33,434 nt of DNA from an uncultured Clostridia bacterium (GCA_904373255.1 CAJFFD010000014.1:1187-34620), one strand, 5' to 3'. Positions 22,495 through 30,341 are shown, counted from the stretch's first letter. Made by a program: numbers and translations. Notes: generated from the letters alone by a model not told the origin.

Positions 22495-23925
22495 ATGAAG
22501 CGTTTCGTCCTGTTTCTGTCCGTTCTGGCGCTCGTTCTGCCGCTGTTTTCCTTCGCGGGGTGCGCGGGCGGCGAGGTACCGCGGAGCAAATACGATATTT
22601 CCGCCGAATACGAGGGCGGCGTTCTCACCGCCGAAATGTCGTTTACCTATCATAACGCCGAGGAGTGCGAAATGCCCGCGCTCGAGTTCAACCTGTACGG
22701 CAACGCCTACCGCGAGGGCGCGGCGCTCCCGCCCGTTTCCCGCTCCTACCATGCCAAGGCGTATTATAACAGCGACAGCTACGGTTCCATGGAGATAACG
22801 GAAGTTTCCCCCTGCACGGCGTGGGAGGTGTGCGGGGAGGACGAAAATATCCTGCGCGTCGAGCTTGAAAAGCCTGTGCCGCCCGGCGGGGAAACGACGA
22901 TCGCGGTCAGATATACTCTGACGCTCGCGGAGGTCGAACACCGCACGGGCATCGCGCGCCATGCCGTCAATCTCGGCAATTTCTACCCCGTTCTGTGCGT
23001 CTACGAGCCGGAAAACGGGTTTTACGAGTGCGAATACATCGCGCACGGCGATCCATTTTACAGCGAGTGCGCCGACTACTTTGTCGAATTCACGGCGGGG
23101 GAGGAATATGTCGTCGCGTCGTCGGGCGAAGTATCGGCGGCGACGGCTGCGGGGAGCAAAAAGAGCTATTCGATGCAGCTTTCGAACGCGCGCGACTTTG
23201 CCATCGTTCTGAGCGACGGGTTCACGCTTTTGCAGGGCATGGCGGGCGACGTGAACGTGCTCTATTACTTCTATGACGACGAAAACGCCGCCCGAACCTT
23301 GGCGCTGTTGAAGGAGAGTTTGACTTATTTTTCGGATACGTTCGGGAAATATCCGTACAAAACCTATTCCGCCGTGCAGACGGGATTTTGCTACGGCGGC
23401 ATGGAATATCCCGCGCTCGCAATGCTGTCCGACTCCCTCGAACAAAGTTCGTACGAGTACGCCGCCGTGCATGAAACGGCGCACCAGTGGTGGTACGCCG
23501 CCGTCGGGAACAACGAACTCGAACACGCCTGGCTGGACGAGGGGCTCGCCGAATATTCGACCGTGCTTTTCTTTGAAAAACATCCGCAGTACGGGCAGAG
23601 CGGAGCGGAGATCGTGGAGGGTGCACGCAGGGTGTACGGCGCCTTCCACACCGTGCAGGAACAGCTCGCGGGCAGCGAGGATACCTCGATGAGCAGGCAC
23701 CTGCGCGACTTCGGCGAATACGAATATGCCGTTCTCTCCTACGACAAGGGGATGCTTTTATTCGATACCCTGCGCGACGCGCTCGGGGAACGGCGGTTTT
23801 TGTCCGCGCTGAAAAAATACTGCCGCGAGAACGCGGGCGGCATCGCAGCGCCCGAAGAGCTGAAGTCCGCCTTCGGCAACGCGGGCGGGCAGATCATCGA
23901 ACAATACGAAAGCGGAAAGGTATAA
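22495..23925 (+). CDS. M1-family metallopeptidase lipoprotein
   Basis: The 476-residue product has a lipoprotein signal ending FAGC (Cys23) and should act on the outer face of the membrane. It carries the full M1 zinc site: HETAHQWW (His326, Glu327, His330) and, 18 residues later, the third ligand Glu349 in WLDEGLAEY. The upstream GGMEYP (residues 301-306) corresponds to the GAMEN exopeptidase motif. At 476 residues it is shorter than classical aminopeptidase N and resembles the compact bacterial M1 forms, ending soon after the catalytic domain. GGAGGG stands 7 nt before ATG. It is transcribed alone, with a terminator behind. Likely role: trimming of extracellular peptides. Confidence 0.92.
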   Translation: MKRFVLFLSVLALVLPLFSFAGCAGGEVPRSKYDISAEYEGGVLTAEMSFTYHNAEECEMPALEFNLYGNAYREGAALPPVSRSYHAKAYYNSDSYGSMEITEVSPCTAWEVCGEDENILRVELEKPVPPGGETTIAVRYTLTLAEVEHRTGIARHAVNLGNFYPVLCVYEPENGFYECEYIAHGDPFYSECADYFVEFTAGEEYVVASSGEVSAATAAGSKKSYSMQLSNARDFAIVLSDGFTLLQGMAGDVNVLYYFYDDENAARTLALLKESLTYFSDTFGKYPYKTYSAVQTGFCYGGMEYPALAMLSDSLEQSSYEYAAVHETAHQWWYAAVGNNELEHAWLDEGLAEYSTVLFFEKHPQYGQSGAEIVEGARRVYGAFHTVQEQLAGSEDTSMSRHLRDFGEYEYAVLSYDKGMLLFDTLRDALGERRFLSALKKYCRENAGGIAAPEELKSAFGNAGGQIIEQYESGKV

Positions 23926-23931
23926 AAAGAA

Positions 23932-23956
23932 GGGCGCATCCGCAACGGATGCGCCC
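23932..23956. terminator. Hairpin between convergent genes
   Basis: A perfect 11-bp stem (23932-23942 with 23946-23956), loop CAA, lies 6 nt past the peptidase stop and downstream of the convergent zinc-ribbon gene. The T-tract is poor on the plus strand; on the minus strand CTTCTTTTT follows. Confidence 0.7.
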
Positions 23957-24006
23957 ATTATGCGCAATAACAATATTCCGCGGTACCGCCGCGCGGGGCG
24001 TTCCGT

Positions 24007-24204
24007 TCAGTGGCAGCCGCCGCAGGTTTTGCAGTTGCCGCTGCACTTTTTGGCTGGTTTTCCGGTGGCGGAATATATTTCGCCGCTCCAATCGCGCGCG
24101 GCTCTCTCCCCGCAGGCGGGGCAGGCGACGGGATCGTCGTATTTTTTTACGAGTTCTTCAAATTTTTTGCCGCATTTCGGGCATACATATTGCAAAACAG
24201 GCAT
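24007..24204 (-). CDS. FmdB-type zinc ribbon protein
   Basis: The 65-residue protein has two CxxC knuckles (Cys8/Cys11 and Cys28/Cys31) in the FmdB/CxxC_CxxC_SSSS arrangement (LQYVCPKCGKKFEE and PVACPACGE). An extra cysteine cluster at the end (Cys54, 58, 61, 64) could bind another metal. It starts only 5 nt after the end of the membrane-protein gene, with GGAGGA 8 nt upstream, so the two are co-transcribed. Function in this family is poorly known; a regulatory role is often assumed. Confidence 0.85.
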   Translation of the reverse strand: MPVLQYVCPKCGKKFEELVKKYDDPVACPACGERAARDWSGEIYSATGKPAKKCSGNCKTCGGCH

Positions 24205-24208
24205 CTTT

Positions 24209-24955
24209 TTATTCCTCCTTCTGCGGTGCGGGCTCCGCGTCCTTTTCCGTTTTTTTGCCTTTGGAAAAGTCCTTTTTCATGGCGCCGAGCAGCAGCGATT
24301 TTTTGGTGCAGACGTGTACGACGTAATGGATGAGGAACACGATCGCGCCGCCGGTGTTGCAGATCACGTCGTACATGGTATCGGTCACGGGGCGGTAATA
24401 GTTCCCGTCCTCGCCGAGGATGGGAACGCCCTGGGCATTGTTGCCGAAGAGCATATCGCCCGAAAACTCGAAAATTTCCCAAAGCAGCGCGAGGGCGAGC
24501 GAGGTCGCCACGCACACGAATACGACGTAAACGGGCCGAGCCTTCTCCGCGTCGCTGAGCTTGCATACGAAGAACAGCCCGATCACGCTGCCGACGTAGC
24601 CGAACGCGAAGTGCAGAACTTTATCGTAACCCGTAATTTTGGCGCTGAACTGGAGTACAGAGCCTAAAAAGGAGGCGATAAAGGCGTAGATCACGAAAAA
24701 TACATAGATCGAGTCGCTGATCTTATCCTTGAAGATCGGCTTGAAAATGAACGGCACGAGCCACAGCGCTATGTTGACCGCTATGACCGCGATGTTCGTA
24801 CCCAAAAACGGCGCAACGGCGTTCCAGACGGTCAGAACGGTCATCGTTACGAACATGAGTGCGGAAGCTATATAGACGAAGAGCATCGCCTTCGAGATGC
24901 GTGCAGGGGGGGGGTAGCTGTTTTCTTTGCCATTTGCAAATTTATTATCCTCCAT
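24209..24955 (-). CDS. DUF2238/YjdF-like membrane protein
   Basis: The 248-residue integral membrane protein has about six hydrophobic helices. Conserved polar motifs resemble the DUF2238 (YjdF) family: DKVLHFAFGYVGS, LALLWEIFEFSGD and DTMYDVICNTGGA, acidic and His residues set inside helices. The start at 24955 follows GGAGGT; the longer reading to 24994 has no ribosome site. The tail is hydrophilic and charged (KKTEKDAEPAPQKEE). Function is unknown; the buried His/Asp/Glu residues would suit metal or proton handling (inference). It is the first gene of a pair with the zinc-ribbon protein. Confidence 0.78.
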   Translation of the reverse strand: MEDNKFANGKENSYPPPARISKAMLFVYIASALMFVTMTVLTVWNAVAPFLGTNIAVIAVNIALWLVPFIFKPIFKDKISDSIYVFFVIYAFIASFLGSVLQFSAKITGYDKVLHFAFGYVGSVIGLFFVCKLSDAEKARPVYVVFVCVATSLALALLWEIFEFSGDMLFGNNAQGVPILGEDGNYYRPVTDTMYDVICNTGGAIVFLIHYVVHVCTKKSLLLGAMKKDFSKGKKTEKDAEPAPQKEE

Positions 24956-25038
24956 GGCGGGGGACCTCCGTATCCGACGGAATGAGACAGGCATTATTAT
25001 AGCAGGTTTCTCCGCGTTTTACAAGCTTTTTTGCGCCC

Positions 25039-25067
25039 TCATAAAAGGAGGCTCCTCCGCATACAAT
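25039..25067 (+). promoter_or_regulatory. Sigma-E-like sporulation promoter of yqfC-yqfD
   Basis: TCATAAA (25039-25045), 14-nt spacer, CATACAAT (25060-25067). The -10 is a perfect match to the mother-cell sigma-E consensus CATACAnT and the -35 is close to KMATATT. In Bacillus subtilis yqfC-yqfD is sigma-E controlled, which agrees with the genes downstream. The start codon of yqfC is 79 nt away. Confidence 0.6.
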
Positions 25068-25145
25068 AAGTAGAGAGCTTGCGAGCAAAATTTCGGCGCG
25101 CCCCGGCGGAAACCGCGGCAGAGCGTGCTTTTGGGAGGACTGCCT

Positions 25146-25415
25146 ATGCGCCTGTTTGAAGAGATATTATCCGCCGCGGGGTTCGACGAGGAGCTGGCGG
25201 GCGGGGCGAAGGTCGTGCTTTTTGCCGGCAAGTGCGGCTATTTCGAGAACGTAAAGAGCATTTCCGCCTTTTCCGACACCGAAGTTTCCCTCCTGTTGAA
25301 GCGCGGCGAGGTGCATATTGCGGGCAGGGGACTGTGCGTCGCGCGGTACGGCGAGGGGGATCTTCTGCTCAAAGGGGAAATCGAGCGGGTGGAGCTTGCG
25401 GGAGGCAAGGTATGA
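25146..25415 (+). CDS. yqfC: Sporulation protein YqfC
   Basis: The 89-residue protein belongs to the YabP/YqfC family (VVLFAGKCGYFENVKSISAFSDTEVSLLLKRG), the usual length for YqfC. The start at 25146 follows GGGAGGAC at 6 nt; the longer reading to 25125 would include that site. Its stop overlaps the yqfD start as ATGA. YqfC is a sporulation protein of unknown mechanism, almost always encoded just before yqfD. Confidence 0.9.
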   Translation: MRLFEEILSAAGFDEELAGGAKVVLFAGKCGYFENVKSISAFSDTEVSLLLKRGEVHIAGRGLCVARYGEGDLLLKGEIERVELAGGKV

Positions 25416-26317
25416 CGCCGCTTTTTGCCGAGGAGTGGCAGGTGCAAGCAGTCGCTCCGTTCCGCGCCCTCGATAAGCTCGCGCGGCGGGGTATTTTCGT
25501 CTACGACGTGCAGAAAATCGGCACGACTTGCCTGAAATTCCGCGCAAAATCCAAAGAAAGCGAAAAAATTTTTGCAATTTTCCGCGGTTCGTGTTATACT
25601 GTAACAAAGTGCAGAAGCGTGCGCCTCAAGCGCCTCGCCGACGCGCTCGTGCGAAGGCCCGGAATTCTGGCGGGAGTGCTCCTGTTTTTTGCGCTCGGGT
25701 TTTGCAGCAACCTCTTTGTACTCGACATCCGCGTGGAGGGCAGCGGCGCCCGCTACGAGGAACGCGCCGTGGAGATCCTGCGCGAAAACGGTCTGCAAGC
25801 GTTTGCGCCATTCGGGGAGGACAAGGCGGCAAAGGCGGGCGCGGAGCTTTTGGGGCTGCCCGGCATCGTGTTCGCCCAGGTGCAGAAGAGCGGCTGCATC
25901 GTCACGGTTACGCTCGAGGAGAGCGAGGAAACGCCCGTGCCCGTCCGCGGGAGCGATCTGAAAGCGCCGGCAGACGGAGAGGTGGAAGAAATCACCGTTC
26001 TGCGCGGCACGGCGCTCGTTGCGGCGGGCGATACCGTCGAAGAGGGGCAGACGCTCGTGGGCGGGTTCTTCGAAACGCCCGAAGGGGCGCGAAAGGATAC
26101 CTTCGCCGTGGCGCGTGCGAGCATTTTGCATTCGTACACGGGCGAATTTATAAGCGATGAAAAGAGCGAAGAAGCGCTCGCCCGCGCCGTCGCTTCGGTG
26201 AACATGATCGCGGGCGGCGAACCGGTGGATTATACTTACACCGTGCGCGAGGAGAACGGAAAGTTTGTCTACGCCGTCACCGTGCGGGTGAGAGTTGCTT
26301 GCTCGGTGAATATGTGA
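25412..26317 (+). CDS. yqfD: Sporulation protein YqfD
   Basis: The 301-residue protein has an N-terminal cytoplasmic domain (VQAVAPFRALDKLARRGIFVYDVQK), one membrane helix near residue 85 (PGILAGVLLFFALGFCSNLFV) and an extracytoplasmic part with LRVLRGTALV-like and AGDTVEEGQTLVGGFF segments, as in YqfD. The family is usually ~390 residues, so this copy is on the short side at its C-terminus (it ends RVRVACSVNM). Translation is coupled to yqfC by ATGA overlap, with GGAGG at 25401. In most Clostridia phoH follows at once; here more than 400 nt of repeats intervene. Confidence 0.87.
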   Translation: MTPLFAEEWQVQAVAPFRALDKLARRGIFVYDVQKIGTTCLKFRAKSKESEKIFAIFRGSCYTVTKCRSVRLKRLADALVRRPGILAGVLLFFALGFCSNLFVLDIRVEGSGARYEERAVEILRENGLQAFAPFGEDKAAKAGAELLGLPGIVFAQVQKSGCIVTVTLEESEETPVPVRGSDLKAPADGEVEEITVLRGTALVAAGDTVEEGQTLVGGFFETPEGARKDTFAVARASILHSYTGEFISDEKSEEALARAVASVNMIAGGEPVDYTYTVREENGKFVYAVTVRVRVACSVNM

Positions 26318-26327
26318 AGGTGTTCTC

Positions 26328-26556
26328 ACTTTTTCTTTTGAGCTGACAAAAGAAAAAGTCGAGATGTTGAGGGCTCTGCCCTCTATCCGCGAATTATAAG
26401 GGCACACATATTATAAACTCGCGGATATTCACCCGCTGAGGTCGCAAGTATGCGACAAATTGAGTGCGCTAATCCAAAATAGCGATTTTGGAACGCGCAG
26501 TTGATTATTAAAATAATTATTTGCAAAAGCAAAAACGACGCTTTTTGCTTTTGCCC
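26328..26556 (+). repeat. Array of perfect hairpins between yqfD and phoH
   Basis: Non-coding stretch with successive inverted repeats: 26328-26340/26347-26359 (13 bp), 26384-26392/26419-26427 (9 bp, extended by TTATAA arms), 26441-26446/26451-26456, 26474-26480/26485-26491, and 26523-26535/26542-26554 (13 bp, loop CGACGC). Positions 26449-26470 match 30066-30087 in inverted orientation with one mismatch. Confidence 0.8.
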
Positions 26557-26557
26557 T

Positions 26558-26738
26558 CAATATGCCGAAAGGCATATGCGGAAAGAGTGAATTTGCGCGC
26601 GCTCTATAATAAGAGAGCCCTGAAAAGGCGCGCAAAGAGAGAAAACAGGCGGTCAGCGGCGAAGCCGCGCGCCCGCGGGTTTTCTCTGAAATCAAGCAAA
26701 AGCTCTCATCTCTTTTGAGAGATTTTGCGCGAAGGAAG
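26558..26738 (+). repeat. Dispersed hairpin repeat, copy A
   Basis: Aligns without gaps to 30161-30341, with 63 identical bases at 26623-26685. It holds a GAAA-capped hairpin (26560-26577), a small hairpin around TATAAT, a long hairpin (26638-26646/26679-26687) and an end hairpin (26696-26708/26716-26728). Its right end GAAGGAAGG serves as the ribosome-binding site of phoH. Confidence 0.85.
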
Positions 26739-26742
26739 GTCT

Positions 26743-27735
26743 ATGGAACAAACGAAAATCATTATCGACGCGGGCAGCCTCGACGACATGCAAAAGCTGC
26801 TCGGCACCTTCGACGAAAATCTGAATATCGTCTGCCGCGAACTCGGCGTTTCCGCAACCGTGGAGGGGGTCAAACTCAAAATTGCGGGCGGCGAGGAGGA
26901 AACCGCTCTCGCGGGCCGCGTGCTCGAGGGCATCCTGCGCCTTATCCGCGCGGGGGAGGCGGTGGACAAGTCTCGCATCGTCTACTGCATCGAGCTTGCG
27001 CGCGAGGGGAACCTGGGCGACATCGAGCAGGTCATGGGCGACGTGGTCGCCGTCACCTCCCGCGGCAAACAGATCAAGTGCAAGACGGTGGGGCAGAAGG
27101 CGTACGTCGACGCCATCAAAAAGAACACCGTCGTGTTCGGCGTGGGGCCTGCGGGTACGGGCAAGACATACCTCGCGGTGTGCCTCGCCGTATCCGCTTT
27201 CAAGGGCAAGCAGGTGGAAAAGATCATCCTCACCCGCCCCGCGGTGGAGGCGGGCGAAAAGCTCGGGTTCCTGCCCGGCGACTTGCAGACGAAGGTCGAC
27301 CCCTACCTGCGCCCGCTGTACGACGCGCTGCAGGAGATGTTCGGCATGGAAAACTATCTCAAGCTCATGGAGCGGGGCGTCATCGAAGTGGCTCCGCTCG
27401 CGTACATGCGCGGCCGCACCCTCTCCAACGCGTTCATCATCCTCGACGAGGCGCAGAACACCACCGTCGAGCAGATGAAAATGTTTCTGACGCGCATGGG
27501 CGACGGCAGCAAGGTCGTCGTGACGGGCGACGTGACGCAGATCGACCTGCCCGAGGGCAAGCGCAGCGGATTAAAGCACGCCGTTTCCGTGCTCAAAAAC
27601 ATCGAGGGCATCGAAACGGTCACGCTGACCGCGAAGGACGTGGTGCGCCATCCGCTCGTGATGCAGATCGTGCGCGCCTACGAGCGCGACGCTTCCCGCC
27701 GCGAAACTACCAGAGAGGAAAGAAAGAGAAGATGA
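26743..27735 (+). CDS. phoH: PhoH-family ATPase
   Basis: The 330-residue protein has the PhoH domain with the P-loop GPAGTGKT (residues 135-142), FIILDEAQNTT as the Walker B region, and VVVTGDVTQIDLP. The N-terminal KH-like part (LNIVCRELGVSATVEGVKLKI) is also typical. PhoH-like proteins are P-loop ATPases tied to RNA metabolism, usually adjacent to ybeY and pgpH as here. The start at 26743 is supported by GAAGGAAGG at 26731-26739, which belongs to the dispersed repeat. The stop overlaps the next start as ATGA. Confidence 0.95.
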   Translation: MEQTKIIIDAGSLDDMQKLLGTFDENLNIVCRELGVSATVEGVKLKIAGGEEETALAGRVLEGILRLIRAGEAVDKSRIVYCIELAREGNLGDIEQVMGDVVAVTSRGKQIKCKTVGQKAYVDAIKKNTVVFGVGPAGTGKTYLAVCLAVSAFKGKQVEKIILTRPAVEAGEKLGFLPGDLQTKVDPYLRPLYDALQEMFGMENYLKLMERGVIEVAPLAYMRGRTLSNAFIILDEAQNTTVEQMKMFLTRMGDGSKVVVTGDVTQIDLPEGKRSGLKHAVSVLKNIEGIETVTLTAKDVVRHPLVMQIVRAYERDASRRETTREERKRR

Positions 27736-29228
27736 GATATTCCGACCCCGCCGACGTAAAAAAATTCGGCAAGCGCGAATGCGTGCGCAGCGTTTTCGAC
27801 TTTTTAGCGAACTACGTCGTTTTGCTGGCGCTCGTCGTGCTGTTTATATGGCTCAACACCCTGCGCCTGCCCGGCGAGAACTTCTTTTCGTATATGGCAG
27901 AACATTTCAACACGCTCGTATATCTGATGGCGAGTGTGTTTCTGCTCTGCTTTACCATCTATTTCTACTACTTTTTCGAGGATAAGGGCGTGCTTGCCAC
28001 GCAAAAGAGTATCTGGCTCATCTTTCTGATGCTCGACGTGAGCATCCTCATCTGCTACTTTTTCGGGTACTTTTTCAACATCTATTCCCGCCCCGTTGCC
28101 ATGCTCGCATTGCTTGCGCTCATGCTTCTTGGTCGGCGCGACGCGATTTTCCTGAACGTAATCTTTGCGCTCCTGATGTTTGCGATCGATAATTTTTCCA
28201 ACTTTTCCGAAATCAACGAATATGTCAACGCGCTGCCCGGCACGCCGCTGATGGCGTTTTCCGCAGGCATGATCGCCATTTTCGTAGGGAACCGCGTACA
28301 GACCCGGCTGCGCTCCTTCCTCACGGGATTTGCGGTATGCGCGCCCATTCTTCTGATGGTCGCCTGCCTCGAATTCAACCGCGGCATGGAAATGGTCTAT
28401 CTCCTGCTGTTCGGGCTGGAAGCGGGCATTTTGTCGGCGGTGTTCTTTATGGCGCTCCTGCCCGTGTTCGAGGCGGTGTTCAACTGCATCACCGACTACC
28501 GCCTGCGCGAGCTGACCGACCACGACGCTCCCCTCATGCGCGAACTGAAAGACCGCGCGATGGGTACCTTCAACCACTCCATCGTCGTCGCGCATCTGGC
28601 GGAGGCGTGCGCCATCGCCCTCGACGAGGACACCGCGCTCGCCCGCGCCGCCGCGTACTACCACGACGTCGGCAAGCTGCGCCAGCCCGAATACTTTACC
28701 GAAAATCAGGCGGGCTACAACCCGCACAACGAGCTTTCGCCCGAGCTGTCGGTGGACATCATCCGCTCGCACGCGAAGGACGGGTACGACCTGATCCGCT
28801 CCAAGCATCTGCCGAAGCTGTTGGCGGACGTGGCGCTCCAGCACCACGGCACCATGCCCATCAAGTATTTCTACGCAAAGGCGCTGAAAATGACGGACGG
28901 CGAGCTGAACATCGAGGACTTTTCCTACCCCGGGCCCAAGCCGCAGACGAAGGTGGCGGCGATCATCATGATCTCGGACGCGAGCGAGGCGATCTCGCGA
29001 ACGCTGCCCGACCGCTCGCCCGAAAAGGTGGAGAGCGCGGTGCGCGACGTCATCGAGGAGCGCATGGATCTCGACCAGTTCGACGAGTGCGACATCACGA
29101 TGAAGGATTTGACGGTCATCAAGGAAACGATCGTCAGCTGCCTGACGGGCGTGTACCACAGCCGCATCCAGTATCCGAAGCTGAAATTAAAACGAAAGGG
29201 AGAAACGGAGTCGAAGGGCGATGAATAA
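27732..29228 (+). CDS. PgpH-type 7TM-HD phosphodiesterase, short form
   Basis: The 498-residue membrane protein has one N-terminal helix (VVLLALVVLFIWLN), a cluster of further helices (residues ~55-250) and a C-terminal cytoplasmic HD domain. HD residues visible are NHS (His282), YYHDVGK (His311, Asp312), and LQHHGT. The family hydrolyses c-di-AMP. Typical PgpH/YqfF proteins are ~700 residues, with a large extracellular 7TMR-HDED domain between the first and second helices; here only about 20 residues lie there, so that sensor domain is missing. It overlaps phoH by 4 nt and ybeY by 8 nt, in the standard gene order. Confidence 0.9.
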   Translation: MRYSDPADVKKFGKRECVRSVFDFLANYVVLLALVVLFIWLNTLRLPGENFFSYMAEHFNTLVYLMASVFLLCFTIYFYYFFEDKGVLATQKSIWLIFLMLDVSILICYFFGYFFNIYSRPVAMLALLALMLLGRRDAIFLNVIFALLMFAIDNFSNFSEINEYVNALPGTPLMAFSAGMIAIFVGNRVQTRLRSFLTGFAVCAPILLMVACLEFNRGMEMVYLLLFGLEAGILSAVFFMALLPVFEAVFNCITDYRLRELTDHDAPLMRELKDRAMGTFNHSIVVAHLAEACAIALDEDTALARAAAYYHDVGKLRQPEYFTENQAGYNPHNELSPELSVDIIRSHAKDGYDLIRSKHLPKLLADVALQHHGTMPIKYFYAKALKMTDGELNIEDFSYPGPKPQTKVAAIIMISDASEAISRTLPDRSPEKVESAVRDVIEERMDLDQFDECDITMKDLTVIKETIVSCLTGVYHSRIQYPKLKLKRKGETESKGDE

Positions 29229-29694
29229 GCTGTTTATCGATTGCGAAGAGGAAAATTTCGACGTGGCTCCGCTCGAGGAGCACGGCGCGGACGGCGTGGA
29301 GGGGAATGCGCCCCTCGCCGCCGAAATCGAGTTCGTGGACGGGGAGGAGATCCGCCGCCTCAACCGCGAAACGCGGAATAAGGACGCCGTTACCGACGTT
29401 CTGAGCTACCCGAGCCTGGACGGCATCCGCGGCAGGGCGCTGAATAAAGAGGATTTCCCCTTCGATTTAGACGAGGAGGGGAGGCTGTTTTTGGGCAGCA
29501 TCGCCATCTGCCGCGAGCGGGCGGCGGAGCAGGCGGAGGAGTACGGGCATTCGCTCAAACGCGAGCTGTACTATCTCGCCGTGCACGGGTTGTGCCATCT
29601 TTTGGGCTACGACCACGAAACGGAATCCGACCGCGCCGAAATGCGCGCGCGCGAGGAGACCATTCTGAACGCCATGGGCATCGGGAGGAAATAG
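29221..29694 (+). CDS. ybeY: Endoribonuclease YbeY
   Basis: The 157-residue protein contains the UPF0054 zinc motif HGLCHLLGYDH (His122, His126, His132) and the upstream signatures RRLNRETRNKDAVTDVLSYP and FLGSIAICRERA. YbeY takes part in rRNA maturation and ribosome quality control. It starts within the end of the phosphodiesterase gene, with GAAGGG close before ATG. In related genomes dgkA, cdd or era follow directly; here 950 nt of repeats separate it from era. Confidence 0.95.
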   Translation: MNKLFIDCEEENFDVAPLEEHGADGVEGNAPLAAEIEFVDGEEIRRLNRETRNKDAVTDVLSYPSLDGIRGRALNKEDFPFDLDEEGRLFLGSIAICRERAAEQAEEYGHSLKRELYYLAVHGLCHLLGYDHETESDRAEMRAREETILNAMGIGRK

Positions 29695-29760
29695 GCGTAT
29701 TTGCGGCTTCGCGCGAGGCGGGTTTGCCGCAATACCCTATTTTTACCTTCGCACAAAATC

Positions 29761-29801
29761 TCTCAAAAGCTCTCATCTCTTTTGCGAGATTCGCGCAAAG
29801 G
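29761..29801 (+). repeat. Partial copy of the hairpin-repeat end
   Basis: Matches the right end of copies A and B. Its left arm (CAAAAGCTCTCATCTC) follows copy A while its right arm (GCGAGATTCGCGC) follows copy B, so the outer stem no longer pairs. It looks like a recombined, chimeric copy. Confidence 0.65.
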
Positions 29802-29812
29802 CTTCCCCGCCC

Positions 29813-29993
29813 TGTCATTTCGAGCGGAGCGCGGCGGGGGCCGTACGGAGTGAAAGGCTGCCCGCGCGTAGCCGAGAAATCTCTTGAAAAAATTTGACAT
29901 TACAATACCTTTTCTGCGCATAGGCGATAAAATAAATAAGGACGATATTAGTTACAGAGATTTCTCCACGCGCTGCGCTTGGTCGAAATGACA
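29813..29993. mobile_element. MITE-like element, 181 bp
   Basis: Perfect 11-bp terminal inverted repeats TGTCATTTCGA (29813-29823) and TCGAAATGACA (29983-29993). A second, nested inverted pair GAGAAATCTCT (29874-29884) and AGAGATTTCTC (29956-29966) lies inside. There is no coding capacity, and no clear target duplication is visible. Elements with TGTCATTTCGA ends are common in bacterial intergenic regions (from memory). Confidence 0.7.
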
Positions 29994-30006
29994 ATCAGGG
30001 GCGTGT

Positions 30007-30160
30007 TGCGAGATTCGCGCGAAGGAAGAAATTATTCGCGCGTGGCAAAACGACGCTTTTGCCTAAGCGCACTCAATTTGCCGCATACATACGGATTTGG
30101 GGATAATTTATTAAAACAACAGAATGAAAAAGGCAAAACCGCGCTTTTGCCTTTTTCCCC
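30007..30160 (+). repeat. Further hairpin-repeat units between ybeY and era
   Basis: Contains another GCGAGATTCGCGCGAAGGAAG end unit (30008-30028), a hairpin with loop CGACGC (30044-30050/30057-30063), the inverted partner of 26449-26470 (30066-30087) and a 12-bp hairpin with loop CCGCGC (30127-30138/30145-30156). Confidence 0.7.
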
Positions 30161-30341
30161 CAATATGCCGAAGGGCATACGCAGAAAGAGTGAATTTGCG
30201 CGCGCTCTATAATAATAGAGCCTTTAAAAGGCGCGCAAAGAGAGAAAACAGGCGGTCAGCGGCGAAGCCGCGCGCCCGCGGGTTTTCTTTGAAAATCAAG
30301 CGAATCGCAGCATCTCTTTTGCGAGATTCGCGCGAAGGAAG
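30161..30341 (+). repeat. Dispersed hairpin repeat, copy B
   Basis: Gapless partner of copy A (26558-26738), same orientation, 3,603 nt away. The end hairpin uses different but still complementary arms (GCGAATC with GATTCGC, against GCAAAA with TTTTGC in A), and the first stem is partly different as well. Another CGACGC-loop hairpin follows at 30357-30374. Confidence 0.85.

Noticed and set aside
26715-27731. Long in-frame extension upstream of the phosphodiesterase start
   Set aside because: It is Arg/Gly-rich sequence from a wrong frame of phoH. The ATG at 27732 overlaps the phoH stop, as expected for coupling.
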